A program made the translations under genes and the position numbers. The notes under the pieces are model-generated. The model saw nothing but the letters and a program-made list of their open reading frames with translations, did no database searches and had not been told where the DNA came from. A stretch of DNA of 64,000 bases from Ktedonobacteria bacterium brp13 (GTDB lineage Bacteria > Chloroflexota > Ktedonobacteria > Ktedonobacterales > Ktedonobacteraceae), in the NCBI GenBank assembly GCA_015099395.1, contig AP024096.1, forward strand, positions 5,022,001-5,086,000, written 5' to 3'. Numbering within the stretch: the stretch's first letter is position 1; each line of letters begins with the position of its first letter. Shown piece by piece: positions 27,033 through 35,114 of this stretch.

Positions 27033-27281
27033 GATAGATGTACTTATGCTCCTTCTATGCACATGACGAACGCGATATCATGTATTTTATTAGTCTATAA
27101 TAACCTTCTTACATTTCATGGTCAAGCCCTGAACTGTTCAAAGACTTTAGTATTGACCTCTGGCCTTAAAAAGTCAGGACCTTTGGCCTTTTTCACTGAC
27201 CACGAATATACTCCTATACGATACATATATATACGTAGAAACATAATTCTGTAACATGCGAAAGAATGGCTACCTATCAAT

Positions 27282-27307
27282 TTAAGGCTTCTTGTTAAGG
27301 CTTCTTG
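27282..27307. repeat. Perfect 13-bp tandem repeat
   Basis: TTAAGGCTTCTTG occurs twice in direct succession at 27282-27294 and 27295-27307, about 60 bases before the cluster of DnaA-box-like sites. It could be an iteron-like element of the candidate origin or a chance slippage product. Confidence 0.6.
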
Positions 27308-27365
27308 AAACAGAGCGGACGCCCCCCCCTTTTGTCCCCCCACACCTTGCAATATCTTCACAAAG

Positions 27366-27523
27366 TTTTCCACAATCACGCTGATTTTATGTGGATAACT
27401 CTGTGGATAACTAGAGGATGGTCGGGGAAAAGTCGCTATAGTCTGTGGATAAGTCTAACAATCAATATATTTTTAACTCTAATAACATGCAATAGATGCA
27501 AAAAGGCTGCAAAGTTTTCCACA
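27366..27523. other. Candidate replication origin: cluster of DnaA-box-like sites
   Basis: Three exact TGTGGATAA sites (27390-27398, 27402-27410, 27444-27452) are perfect DnaA boxes in reverse orientation. Two TTTTCCACA sites (27366-27374, 27515-27523) differ by one base from TTATCCACA. An AT-rich stretch at about 27453-27497 between the boxes could be the unwinding element. The gap from 27033 to 28118 has no convincing gene. Genes point away on both sides, and dnaB with its accessory genes follows. dnaA and dnaN are not in the window, so this may be oriC or a DnaA-binding control region. Confidence 0.6.
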
Positions 27524-27607
27524 TCTTCAGGGCTCCTCGCGCGGCATTCCATTTGCTTTCAACCAAATTATTCGTTACACTTTGGAGACCAAGTGATCAC
27601 ACCTGAG

Positions 27608-27631
27608 GCATATACATGTATATGCTATAAT
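27608..27631. promoter_or_regulatory. 18-bp perfect palindrome overlapping a TATAAT box
   Basis: GCATATACATGTATATGC at 27608-27625 is fully self-complementary and is followed at once by TATAAT at 27626-27631. An operator placed directly before a -10 box is a common repressor layout. No -35 match is seen at the expected distance, and no gene starts directly after it on the + strand until dnaB at 28119. Confidence 0.5.
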
Positions 27632-27787
27632 GCCTGTTACCACAAATCTGGACCATTCTTCTAGCGGTTCACAGGGGAGAGGTGATTGGGAGTACTGAAC
27701 TGGAAGGATGCAGAGCGTAAATAAGAGGGAGGGTCGCGCCAGGCGGCTCTTCGGCAGCAACGTTGTGCGCGTTCGCAATTTCTATCT

Positions 27788-27862
27788 TACTACTTATCCG
27801 AAAACCTGCGTGTGCGGTCACTAGCAACGCCAGTCGCGTTGGGTTTCGGAATAAGATCTTAG
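27788..27862. repeat. Dispersed structured repeat, copy R2
   Basis: Runs from ACTACTTATCCGAAAACC to GGGTTTCGGAATAAGATCTTA. The outer arms TTATCCGAAA and TTTCGGAATAA are inverted complements with one extra base. It lies between the candidate origin and dnaB. Confidence 0.8.
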
Positions 27863-28118
27863 CGGTATGATCGGCGTTCGTGCTATTTTTTCGTTCACTT
27901 GCTGCTAACAGTGCATAAAGAAATGTATTGAGCACAGGTTGTCTTCAAAAGATATGCTGCATGCCAGAGCACAAATACTACTGAAAGCCGTTATACTAAA
28001 TGTGAAGCTCCTAAATAGAAAGCGCTAGCGTAAAGCGCCTATTATAGCTCTGTTTTTGTCAACGCTACCCGGGCGTGGTGGCGAATGAAGTGTTGATGCA
28101 CATGCTGGAGTCATTATC

Positions 28119-29930
28119 GTGGAAAAACTACTGCCGCAAAACATCGAGGCCGAGTGCGGCGTACTCGGAAGCATTATTATCGATCCGGAGGCGATTGTAC
28201 AGATCGCTGATTTTCTCAGCGCGGAGGATTTTTACCGCGATGCGCATCGCACTATCTATGAGACGATCGTTCAGCTCTACGAACAACGTGAACCGGCTGA
28301 CTTTATTACGATCTGCGATGAGCTTGAGCGTAAGAGCAAGCTTGAGGATGTTGGTGGGGCCAGCTACATCACGTCGCTCATCAACCAGGTGCCGACCAGC
28401 GGTAATATTGAGTACTATGGACGCATCGTTGAGCGTACATCGATTCTGCGCCGTCTCATTCATGCAGCCGGTGAGATTGCAGCGACGGCTTACGACGAGG
28501 GTGATGCCGATGTAGCCCTCGATAAAGCTGAAAAACTGATCTTCGGTATCAGTCAGAATCATGCTCGCTCAGACTTCTCAAACCTGCGTGAGTTGCTCGG
28601 CGACTACATGACCAAGCTGGATCAACTGCATGAACGCCGTGGTACCGTCGTCGGTGTTCCGACTGGCTTTACCGATCTTGATAGGTTAACCGGTGGCTTG
28701 CAGCGCTCTGATCTGATCATCCTGGCGGCCCGTCCCGCCGTCGGTAAGACATCACTCTGTCTGAGTCTGGCACACAATGCTGCCATCAAATACAACCAAT
28801 CCATCGCCATCTTTAGCCTTGAGATGAGTAAAGACCAGCTCGTCCAACGTCTCCTCTCCATGGATGCGGCCATTGATCAGCAACGGCTACGTACAGGTTG
28901 GATCGAGGACGACGAGTGGGAGCGCATCGTCTACTCAATGGGTACGCTCTCTGAAGCGAATATCTGGATTGATGATACAGCCGGTATCTCGACGATGGAG
29001 ATGCGCAGTAAAGCACGCCGCCTGCAGGCAGAACACGGCGTTGATCTGATCATCGTTGACTACTTGCAGCTCATGCAGTCCTCGGCAGGTGGCAAACGCA
29101 ACGAGAACCGGGTCCAGGAAATCTCCGAGATCAGTCGTAATCTGAAAGGCCTGGCTCGTGAACTCAACGTCCCGGTTATGGCACTGGCGCAGCTCTCCCG
29201 TGCTGTCGAGAGCCGCACATCCAAAGTTCCGCAGCTCTCCGACCTGCGTGAAAGTGGCTGCCTGACTGGCGAGACGCTCGTCTACCTCCCGGCAACCGGA
29301 GAGCACCGGCGCATCGACTCACTCGTCGGACACAGCAACTTCAAAGTACTGGCACTCAACGAGCAGACAGGAAAACTGGAACCGCACACGGTTACCCATG
29401 CGTTCACCACTGGTCATAAGCCAGTATACAAACTCACCACGCGCGTGGGCCGCACGATTCGCGCTACCGCCAACCACAAGTTCCTGACCGCAGATGGGTG
29501 GCAAAGATTAGATGCGCTGACCGTTCATACTTTAATAGCGCTAGAAGCACTCCCGCTCCGCTCCGCTGAAGCAGAGGAACAGACGCGGCAAAGGGCACAG
29601 ACACAGCAAACCGTCAGTGATACTTTTTGGGATGCGATCATCTCCATTGAGCCAGATGGCACTGCAGACGTCTACGATTTAACGGTAGCAGAACAACATA
29701 ATTTTGTGGCAAATGCGCTCATTGTTCATAATTCCATTGAGCAAGATGCTGACATCGTGATGTTTATTTATAGAGACGATGTCTATAATCCAGATTCTGA
29801 ACGGAAAAATATTGCCGATATTATTGTCGCGAAACATCGTAACGGACCGGTTGGTGAAGTCAGTCTTTATTTCCAGGCCAGCCAGACACGTTTTCGCGAC
29901 CTGGAAGTGACGCCACAAGCTGAAGAATAA
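28119..29930 (+). CDS. dnaB: Replicative DNA helicase DnaB containing an intein
   Basis: A 603-residue precursor. After removal of the intein (residues 381-538) the helicase is 445 residues, the usual size. The N-terminal domain (about 1-150) begins LPQNIEAECGVLGSIIID. The RecA-like domain has Walker A ARPAVGKTS (about 204-212), the conserved FSLEMS, Walker B DLIIVDYLQLM, and motif H4 split by the intein at SDLRESG/SIEQDAD. DnaB unwinds the replication fork as a hexamer. The start is GTG 28119. DnaD-like and DnaC/DnaI-like genes follow, so the three probably form a helicase-loading unit. Two structured repeats separate dnaB from the next gene. Confidence 0.97.
   Translation: MEKLLPQNIEAECGVLGSIIIDPEAIVQIADFLSAEDFYRDAHRTIYETIVQLYEQREPADFITICDELERKSKLEDVGGASYITSLINQVPTSGNIEYYGRIVERTSILRRLIHAAGEIAATAYDEGDADVALDKAEKLIFGISQNHARSDFSNLRELLGDYMTKLDQLHERRGTVVGVPTGFTDLDRLTGGLQRSDLIILAARPAVGKTSLCLSLAHNAAIKYNQSIAIFSLEMSKDQLVQRLLSMDAAIDQQRLRTGWIEDDEWERIVYSMGTLSEANIWIDDTAGISTMEMRSKARRLQAEHGVDLIIVDYLQLMQSSAGGKRNENRVQEISEISRNLKGLARELNVPVMALAQLSRAVESRTSKVPQLSDLRESGCLTGETLVYLPATGEHRRIDSLVGHSNFKVLALNEQTGKLEPHTVTHAFTTGHKPVYKLTTRVGRTIRATANHKFLTADGWQRLDALTVHTLIALEALPLRSAEAEEQTRQRAQTQQTVSDTFWDAIISIEPDGTADVYDLTVAEQHNFVANALIVHNSIEQDADIVMFIYRDDVYNPDSERKNIADIIVAKHRNGPVGEVSLYFQASQTRFRDLEVTPQAEE
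29259..29732 (+). other. Mini-intein within dnaB (158 residues, no homing endonuclease)
   Basis: The insert begins with Cys (CLTGETLVYL, block A) and ends HNFVANALIVHN (blocks F and G), followed by extein Ser. Block B is visible as IRATANHKFLTADGW with the TxxH motif. These are the residues needed for protein splicing: Cys1, the block B His, the C-terminal His-Asn, and Ser+1. At 158 residues it has room only for the splicing domain, and no LAGLIDADG motif is present. The insertion point, between RESG and SIEQDAD, is the one I know from the Synechocystis DnaB intein. Confidence 0.95.
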
Positions 29931-29941
29931 TTACTACTTAC

Positions 29942-30010
29942 TACGTATCCGAAAACCTGAGTGCGTTAGCACTAGCGACGTCAGTCGCGTTGGTTTTCGG
30001 AATAAGATCT
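29942..30010. repeat. Dispersed structured repeat, copy R3
   Basis: Outer arms TATCCGAAAACC and GGTTTTCGGAATA enclose two small hairpins, GTGC-GTTA-GCAC and GCGAC-GTCA-GTCGC. It starts a dozen bases after the dnaB stop and is joined to R4 through the shared sequence AAGATCTTA. Confidence 0.85.
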
Positions 30011-30081
30011 TATCCGAAAACCTGCGTGTGCGTTAGCACTAGCGACGCCAGCTGCGTTGGTGTTCGGAATAAGATCTTAGA
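30010..30081. repeat. Dispersed structured repeat, copy R4 (tandem with R3)
   Basis: TTATCCGAAAACC opens and TGTTCGGAATAAGATCTTA closes the copy. The first inner hairpin (GTGC-GTTA-GCAC) is kept; the second has changed bases. It ends 13 bases before the start codon of the DnaD-like gene, so it lies in that gene's leader. Confidence 0.82.
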
Positions 30082-30094
30082 GGGGTGGCTTGTC

Positions 30095-30850
30095 ATGTCA
30101 ACGTATACCGAACTTACAGGCTTCACTGGCTTCCCTGCCGGGCGAAGTGCATATGTACCGATTCCAGAGGTCTTTTTTACGCAGCTTTTGCCGGAGATTG
30201 AGGATAGTGCTGAACTTAAGGTTACTCTGCATATCTTCTATCTGCTAGCAAAACAGCGTGGAGATCCTCGCTGTGCTAGCGAGCGTGATCTACTGCATGA
30301 TCAACTCTTGCTCCATAGCCTGAAACGCCGTGGCGACCCGCGTCCTCCAGAGGAGCGCCTGCGCCTGGGTCTGGAACAGGCTGTCGCGCGCGGCACACTT
30401 TTGAAAGTTCATCTACAGATAGCGAGCTCTGCGGAAGACGACTTTATTAACTGGTACTTTTTTAATACTGCCCGCAGTCGCAAAGCGGTAAATGAGTTGC
30501 AAGGAGGTGAGATGATACCGGCCCACTTGCTTACAGAGGATGAGCCTGTCTCTTATCAACAGAGTCTCGTTGTTGCAGCAGGAGTGTATGCTGACTCTAT
30601 AGGCTACCAACAGACGGATGCTGTTCGAACGGTGAAATTTGAGGTTGAGCGCCCTAATATCTTTGTATTATATGAACAAAATATTGGTCTATTATCACCA
30701 ATGATTGCCGATGAATTAACAGATGCAGCCGCTCATTATCCGCAAGACTGGATCGAAGCTGCCTTCCGTGAAGCTGTGCAGCAAAATAAACGCAAATGGA
30801 GTTATATTCGCGCCATTCTCAGGCGCTGGGAAACAGAAGGTAGACAATAA
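30095..30850 (+). CDS. DnaD-like primosome protein (putative)
   Basis: A 251-residue protein. The N-terminal half is probably a winged-helix domain (VPIPEVFFTQLLPEIEDSAE, then long helices). The C-terminal 45 residues (DELTDAAAHYPQDWIEAAFR ... NKRKWSYIRAILRRWETEG) match the DnaD/DnaB_2 domain that binds DNA and helps restart or initiate replication in Firmicutes. ATG 30095 has GAGGGG about 9 bases upstream; longer upstream reading enters repeat R4 and is rejected. It sits between dnaB and a helicase-loader-like gene, which fits a primosomal role. Confidence 0.82.
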   Translation: MSTYTELTGFTGFPAGRSAYVPIPEVFFTQLLPEIEDSAELKVTLHIFYLLAKQRGDPRCASERDLLHDQLLLHSLKRRGDPRPPEERLRLGLEQAVARGTLLKVHLQIASSAEDDFINWYFFNTARSRKAVNELQGGEMIPAHLLTEDEPVSYQQSLVVAAGVYADSIGYQQTDAVRTVKFEVERPNIFVLYEQNIGLLSPMIADELTDAAAHYPQDWIEAAFREAVQQNKRKWSYIRAILRRWETEGRQ

Positions 30851-30852
30851 AT

Positions 30853-32814
30853 ATGGATCGCTTGAACGATATCCTATCGAACTCGCAGAATCTGCCATCG
30901 CGTCAGCCTGCCTCCGACAAGAGGGCCATTCCCAATTATCGTTTGCCTCAGCAACGACCACAGATCACTCGGAGAACCCTCGTGGAGCAGCAACGGAAGC
31001 AAAATCAGTCTCCAACGCTGGGGCAGGATGCTGCTGCACAACCAATGCCACCACAATCTCAACCACAACGCCAGACGCAGAATCTGGCAAGTCAACGTGC
31101 ACGCCAACAGTTCAATTATAGGCAAACAGCTAATGAGCCTGACGGACGCAGGGAGCCTATTACTCGTATCGATTATCCGACGTATCCTGTTCAACCAATG
31201 CACCCCATGCAACCCGATAGCGGGATGGAGGCTGGCACGCTCTATCAGGGTCAGCAGCCATTACGTACACAACCGCATCAAGAGCTACCACATCTTCAGC
31301 CGCTACAGCCACGGCCAACGAACGATTATTATACTTCTCGTCCTGACTCGGATGACTATACTTCACCATTGCATGCCGATGTGGTAGAAGAAGACGGTTG
31401 GGAAGGTGGTATGATCTATGCTGACTTTGAACAGGACTCGAATGATGCTATCCTCTATGAAGATGAAGAGGTCGAGGATCTAGAAGACGAGCAACCTGGT
31501 TACCTGCCGCCACATCAGATCTCGCAACTGTTGCCACCGCAGGCATCACAGCAGTTGCCACCAGCATTGCCATCACAGCAGCCACGCTACCAGCATACCC
31601 AGTCATTGCCACCAGCACAGGCGCAGAGATATCAGACCCAGGCATACAGTCAGCGACAGGAGCGACAGGAGCGACAGGAGCGACAGGATGCAGAACAGAC
31701 ACAGCAACCCCGCCGCACCAATCAAAACCATCAGAACATGCAAAATACCCAGAATCTGCAAAACTCACAACTGCCTCGGCTAAGCAATCTACATGATACA
31801 CGTCTGGCTTCTGCGCTAGCACGCCAGCGTGCCTCTCGTCAGAATCCTTACCAACGTGTGACACAGCCACTGGACGTGAACATGGCGACACGCGCAGCGT
31901 CGTCCGCTGCCATGCAGCCCACTGAGCAGCCTCTCCAACCCCGACTCACACGTATACAGCCATCACAACGGGTGCGCTCGCTGCCCGCAGCGGTCAACCC
32001 GGAAACGCTCGAAGAGGAGCTGCCACAGAGCAGACACGTCTCGCGCGTACCCATCCGTGAGCGTAGCAACAGAGGAGAACGCACAGCCACGCTACCAGAG
32101 CCAAATGAGGGTTCATTGCCAGCACCCAGGAAGCTCTGTCCCAAATGTAAGGGAGCAGGCTATCTGCGTTCCAACGTGCCGTTTGGTCATCCTAACTTTG
32201 GCAAGCCGATCGCCTGTGAATGCAAAGAGGAGGAACGTAAAGAGAAACGCCGTCAGCAACTCCGTACCCTCTCAAATCTGGATGCCTTCCGCGACCGCAA
32301 CTTCGCCGACTTTCAGGTCAATGTAACCATCGCAGAGGGTTTTAATGCTGCGTGTAACTTCGCAGATGACCCCTACGGCTGGCTTGTATTGGTGGGACCC
32401 AACGGCTGCGGTAAGACACATCTTGCGGCAGCCATCGCGAATCAGTGCGTGGACCAGGGCGCGGTCGTCCTGTTTGAAGCAGTCCCTGACCTGCTGGACC
32501 ACTTGCGCGCCGCCTTCGCTCCAACCGCCGAAGAGGTCTACGATCAACTCTTCTCAAAGATGCGTGAAGCTGAACTTCTCGTGCTCGATGACCTGGGTGC
32601 GCAACAAAGCACAGCCTGGGCCAACGAAAAGCTCTTTCAGCTCTTAAACTATCGCTATAACAGAGAGATGCCTACCGTCGTCACGGCGAACCAGAAGGGT
32701 ATTCAAGCCATCGACGAACGCATCCGCTCACGCTTAGGCGATATGAGCCTTGTGAACTATATCACGATGGATAAAGCCCGCGACTTCCGTCCCGTACGCG
32801 GCAAACAGCAGTAG
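30853..32814 (+). CDS. DnaC/DnaI-type helicase loader ATPase with long disordered N-terminus
   Basis: A 653-residue protein. Residues about 1-420 are low-complexity, rich in Gln, Pro, Arg and Ser, with repeats such as RQERQERQERQ and QQLPPALPSQQ. A zinc-ribbon-like CPKCKGAGY ... ACECKEEE cluster follows at about 428-460. Residues about 480-653 are an AAA+ ATPase of the DnaC/IstB group: Walker A GPNGCGKTH (about 515), Walker B LLVLDDLGA, sensor-like VVTANQKG and an arginine-finger segment DERIRSRLGD. DnaC/DnaI proteins place DnaB on origin DNA. Start ATG lies 2 bases after the previous stop, so translation is coupled. An IS21-type IstB role is unlikely, as no transposase is present. Confidence 0.85.
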   Translation: MDRLNDILSNSQNLPSRQPASDKRAIPNYRLPQQRPQITRRTLVEQQRKQNQSPTLGQDAAAQPMPPQSQPQRQTQNLASQRARQQFNYRQTANEPDGRREPITRIDYPTYPVQPMHPMQPDSGMEAGTLYQGQQPLRTQPHQELPHLQPLQPRPTNDYYTSRPDSDDYTSPLHADVVEEDGWEGGMIYADFEQDSNDAILYEDEEVEDLEDEQPGYLPPHQISQLLPPQASQQLPPALPSQQPRYQHTQSLPPAQAQRYQTQAYSQRQERQERQERQDAEQTQQPRRTNQNHQNMQNTQNLQNSQLPRLSNLHDTRLASALARQRASRQNPYQRVTQPLDVNMATRAASSAAMQPTEQPLQPRLTRIQPSQRVRSLPAAVNPETLEEELPQSRHVSRVPIRERSNRGERTATLPEPNEGSLPAPRKLCPKCKGAGYLRSNVPFGHPNFGKPIACECKEEERKEKRRQQLRTLSNLDAFRDRNFADFQVNVTIAEGFNAACNFADDPYGWLVLVGPNGCGKTHLAAAIANQCVDQGAVVLFEAVPDLLDHLRAAFAPTAEEVYDQLFSKMREAELLVLDDLGAQQSTAWANEKLFQLLNYRYNREMPTVVTANQKGIQAIDERIRSRLGDMSLVNYITMDKARDFRPVRGKQQ

Positions 32815-33099
32815 TAAACACGCAGGCATGGCGATCAGGCACATAGGCAACAGAAAACTCCTGATCGTCATTCTTGCAGCGAACACCACATACCAGCCTC
32901 TCACCTTGCTGCAAAATGATACACCAGGCAGCAAAAATCATCATCGCGCTGAGCTTCCTTGCACTCGCTTCTTGTAAGTGCTATCATTACCATAAAACGT
33001 CCCCCATTTGTGGGTTTCCTCTGCACATTCATTTTTTACCAACGGCTCATTTTTCAACTATAACGAAAAATGCGCGTCATAGATTAAGAAGGAGCGAAG

Positions 33100-33750
33100 A
33101 TGACAAAATTCGATCCGCGAGATCCCAAATGGATTAAGGAATCGCGAGATTACCTGGAGCCACGGGGTATCATCCCTAATGTTGTTGAGACAACGCCACG
33201 TGGTACCGTCGGTTGGGATCTCTTCTCGCGTTTGCTCAAAGAGCGCATCATCTTTATCGGTACACAGATCGATGATATGGTCGCTAATAGCGTGGTTGGA
33301 CAGTTGCTCTATCTGCAAAGTGAAGACGCAACCAAAGACATCAATATGTACGTCAATTCCCCAGGTGGCAGCATCTACGCTGGCCTCGCCATCTACGATA
33401 CCATGCAGTGGTTACGCCCTGATGTCTCCACTGTTTGCATGGGCATGGCGATGAGCATGGGTGCCGTTCTCCTGGCCGGTGGCGCGAAAGACAAACGCTA
33501 CTGTCTGCCAAACTCAACGATGCTGATCCACCAGCCACTCGGTGGCGCGGAAGGTCAGGCGACCGATATCGAGATTACCGCTCGTGAGATCCTGCGTCTC
33601 CGCCGGAGTCTGTATGAGATCCTTTCTCATCATACCGGCCAGACACTTGAGCGCATCCAGCAGGACTCAGATCGTAACTACTACCTGACAGCTCAGCAGG
33701 CAGTTGAGTATGGCTTGATCGACGATATCCTCTCCTCAACGAAAGAATAG
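33100..33750 (+). CDS. clpP: ATP-dependent Clp protease proteolytic subunit
   Basis: A 216-residue serine peptidase that forms a tetradecameric chamber fed by a Clp ATPase. The catalytic triad is visible: Ser119 in MAMSMGAVLLAGG, His144 in TMLIHQPLGGAEGQATDI, and an Asp at about 189-191 in QQDSDRNYYLTAQQAVEYG. NSPGGSIYAGLAIYD is the conserved oxyanion/handle segment. The N-terminal 30 residues are longer than in many ClpP and may be a processed propeptide. A GGAG site lies about 8 bases before ATG 33100. No clpX is adjacent. Confidence 0.96.
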   Translation: MTKFDPRDPKWIKESRDYLEPRGIIPNVVETTPRGTVGWDLFSRLLKERIIFIGTQIDDMVANSVVGQLLYLQSEDATKDINMYVNSPGGSIYAGLAIYDTMQWLRPDVSTVCMGMAMSMGAVLLAGGAKDKRYCLPNSTMLIHQPLGGAEGQATDIEITAREILRLRRSLYEILSHHTGQTLERIQQDSDRNYYLTAQQAVEYGLIDDILSSTKE

Positions 33751-33815
33751 CTCGATCAACCGTAAGAGTTTTATACGTGTAGTACCTGTATTTCAGGAGT
33801 ACATACGCATATTGT

Positions 33816-33889
33816 AAGAGCCGGACAGCTTACGCCTCGCACTCACTCTCCCCAGTGCAGTGGCTATTGACGCAAGCTGTCCGGCTCTT
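33816..33889 (+). terminator. Long inverted repeat after clpP
   Basis: AAGAGCCGGACAGCTT at 33816-33831 pairs perfectly over 16 bp with AAGCTGTCCGGCTCTT at 33874-33889. The 42-base loop contains a further CACT/AGTG pair. It sits between clpP and the methyltransferase gene and probably ends the clpP transcript, though a T run is lacking. Confidence 0.65.
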
Positions 33890-33922
33890 CACGTCATATC
33901 TTTAACGAGGTAGTAACAGCAT

Positions 33923-34624
33923 ATGAGTACCACACCTCAACTACGCCGCCTGCTCTTTGAGACACTCTACAAAAATCGCTATCTCTATCGTTTCGCCAGT
34001 ACGGTCCCTTTCGCGGGCCAGTGGCGCATCTGGCAACGTCTGGTTATGACACGTATTCATGGGCACGATATTCTAGAGTTGGGCTGTGGACTTGGGGATC
34101 TCCTGGCCGATATGCTGGAGGCTGGCTATACCTGTCGAGCCATCGAACATTCACCACAGATGGTCGCAGCCGCACGTGCGACCCTGCGCAAACGCAACGC
34201 AGGGCTAGAGTCGTGGGTCATGCAGGGCTCGGCTCAACAGTTACCTTTCTCCGATAATATGTTCGATACTATCATCAGTACCTTTCCCAATGAATATATC
34301 TTTGATCCTGCAACCATTGCGGAGGTCAAGCGTGTACTACGACCAGGTGGGCGTATTATTATTGTTGAGGCTGGCACATTGCTTTCTGTCGGGTATCTTC
34401 AGCCGCTCCTCCTCCTCATCCATTTCCTGGTCTATGGCTCAACAGGAAAAAGCACCCAAAGACATAACCAAGCATCCGAAAATATATTTACAGCAGAGGA
34501 GTTACCCACTACAGTCTTTGGTAAACTCATACCTTTAGAGCAGTTCGATCTACGCCGTAGCTCGGAACGTGTATGCAGTCAACGTTGGGAGGTCTATATT
34601 ACTACAGGTAAAAAACCTGAGTAA
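33923..34624 (+). CDS. Class I SAM-dependent methyltransferase
   Basis: A 233-residue Rossmann-fold methyltransferase of the UbiE/type 11 group. The SAM-binding motif LELGCGLGDLLADML is at about residue 51, the acidic residue of motif II in CRAIEHSPQMV, and motif VLRPGGRIIIVEAG at about 135. The substrate is unknown. A hydrophobic stretch at about residues 155-175 may contact lipid. It stands alone between clpP and ftsH. Confidence 0.88.
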   Translation: MSTTPQLRRLLFETLYKNRYLYRFASTVPFAGQWRIWQRLVMTRIHGHDILELGCGLGDLLADMLEAGYTCRAIEHSPQMVAAARATLRKRNAGLESWVMQGSAQQLPFSDNMFDTIISTFPNEYIFDPATIAEVKRVLRPGGRIIIVEAGTLLSVGYLQPLLLLIHFLVYGSTGKSTQRHNQASENIFTAEELPTTVFGKLIPLEQFDLRRSSERVCSQRWEVYITTGKKPE

Positions 34625-35114
34625 GGGAGAGATAGATCGGCAAAGACAAAAAGATTCGGTCCCCATCTACTGTCATAACGTAGTATCATTATGAGAACTA
34701 GACCTACGCCTGAAGAACAGCCTGGTTTGCAACAAGGAAGCCAGAGCAACGTATTAAGAAGACGAAGTCATTTTTAATGGACGAAACAACTGTTATATTT
34801 CCTTGCATTCAGACAAGCAAGGTGTCACAATCCATTGCTAGCCACGAGAGTGGTGTTTCTGAATGCATATGGGTATGCGCTATTATAGACCAATACAGAT
34901 GAGGACAAGCTCAAAAGCATAGAGCTTGCCTGACCTTCGACGAAGATACACCGGAAAGAAAACGAGACCAGGAAGCTTATCCAGAGAGGTGCATTTCCTC
35001 TATCTTTAAGCTATAATAAGGGATGTTACCATAAAAGGGCCTACACTACGTTCCCTATGCATTCGTATTTCACCGGTAATGCATGTCAAGGGCCAAGAAA
35101 GCAGGTAATTTGCA
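34625..35114 (+). other. Intergenic leader of ftsH, 490 bases
   Basis: No gene is visible. TATAAT at 35012-35017 is a good -10 candidate about 98 bases before ftsH, with only a weak -35 partner. Short inverted segments occur near 34800-34825, but no known riboswitch core was recognised. Confidence 0.4.

Noticed and set aside
27122..27379. Minus-strand frame of 85 codons in the origin gap
   Set aside because: No ribosome-binding site or recognisable family, and it overlaps the DnaA-box region. Treated as non-coding.
27669..27935. Minus-strand frame of 88 codons over repeat R2
   Set aside because: Its coding sequence is largely the structured repeat, so the open frame is a by-product.
30853..32814. 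IS21-type IstB transposition helper
   Set aside because: The ATPase core is similar, but there is no IstA transposase or terminal repeats, and the neighbours are dnaB and a DnaD-like gene; a helicase loader fits better.
23922..34813. CCTTGCATTCAGA found before both lepB and ftsH
   Set aside because: A 13-base match between two places in 64 kb is expected many times by chance, and flanks do not match.
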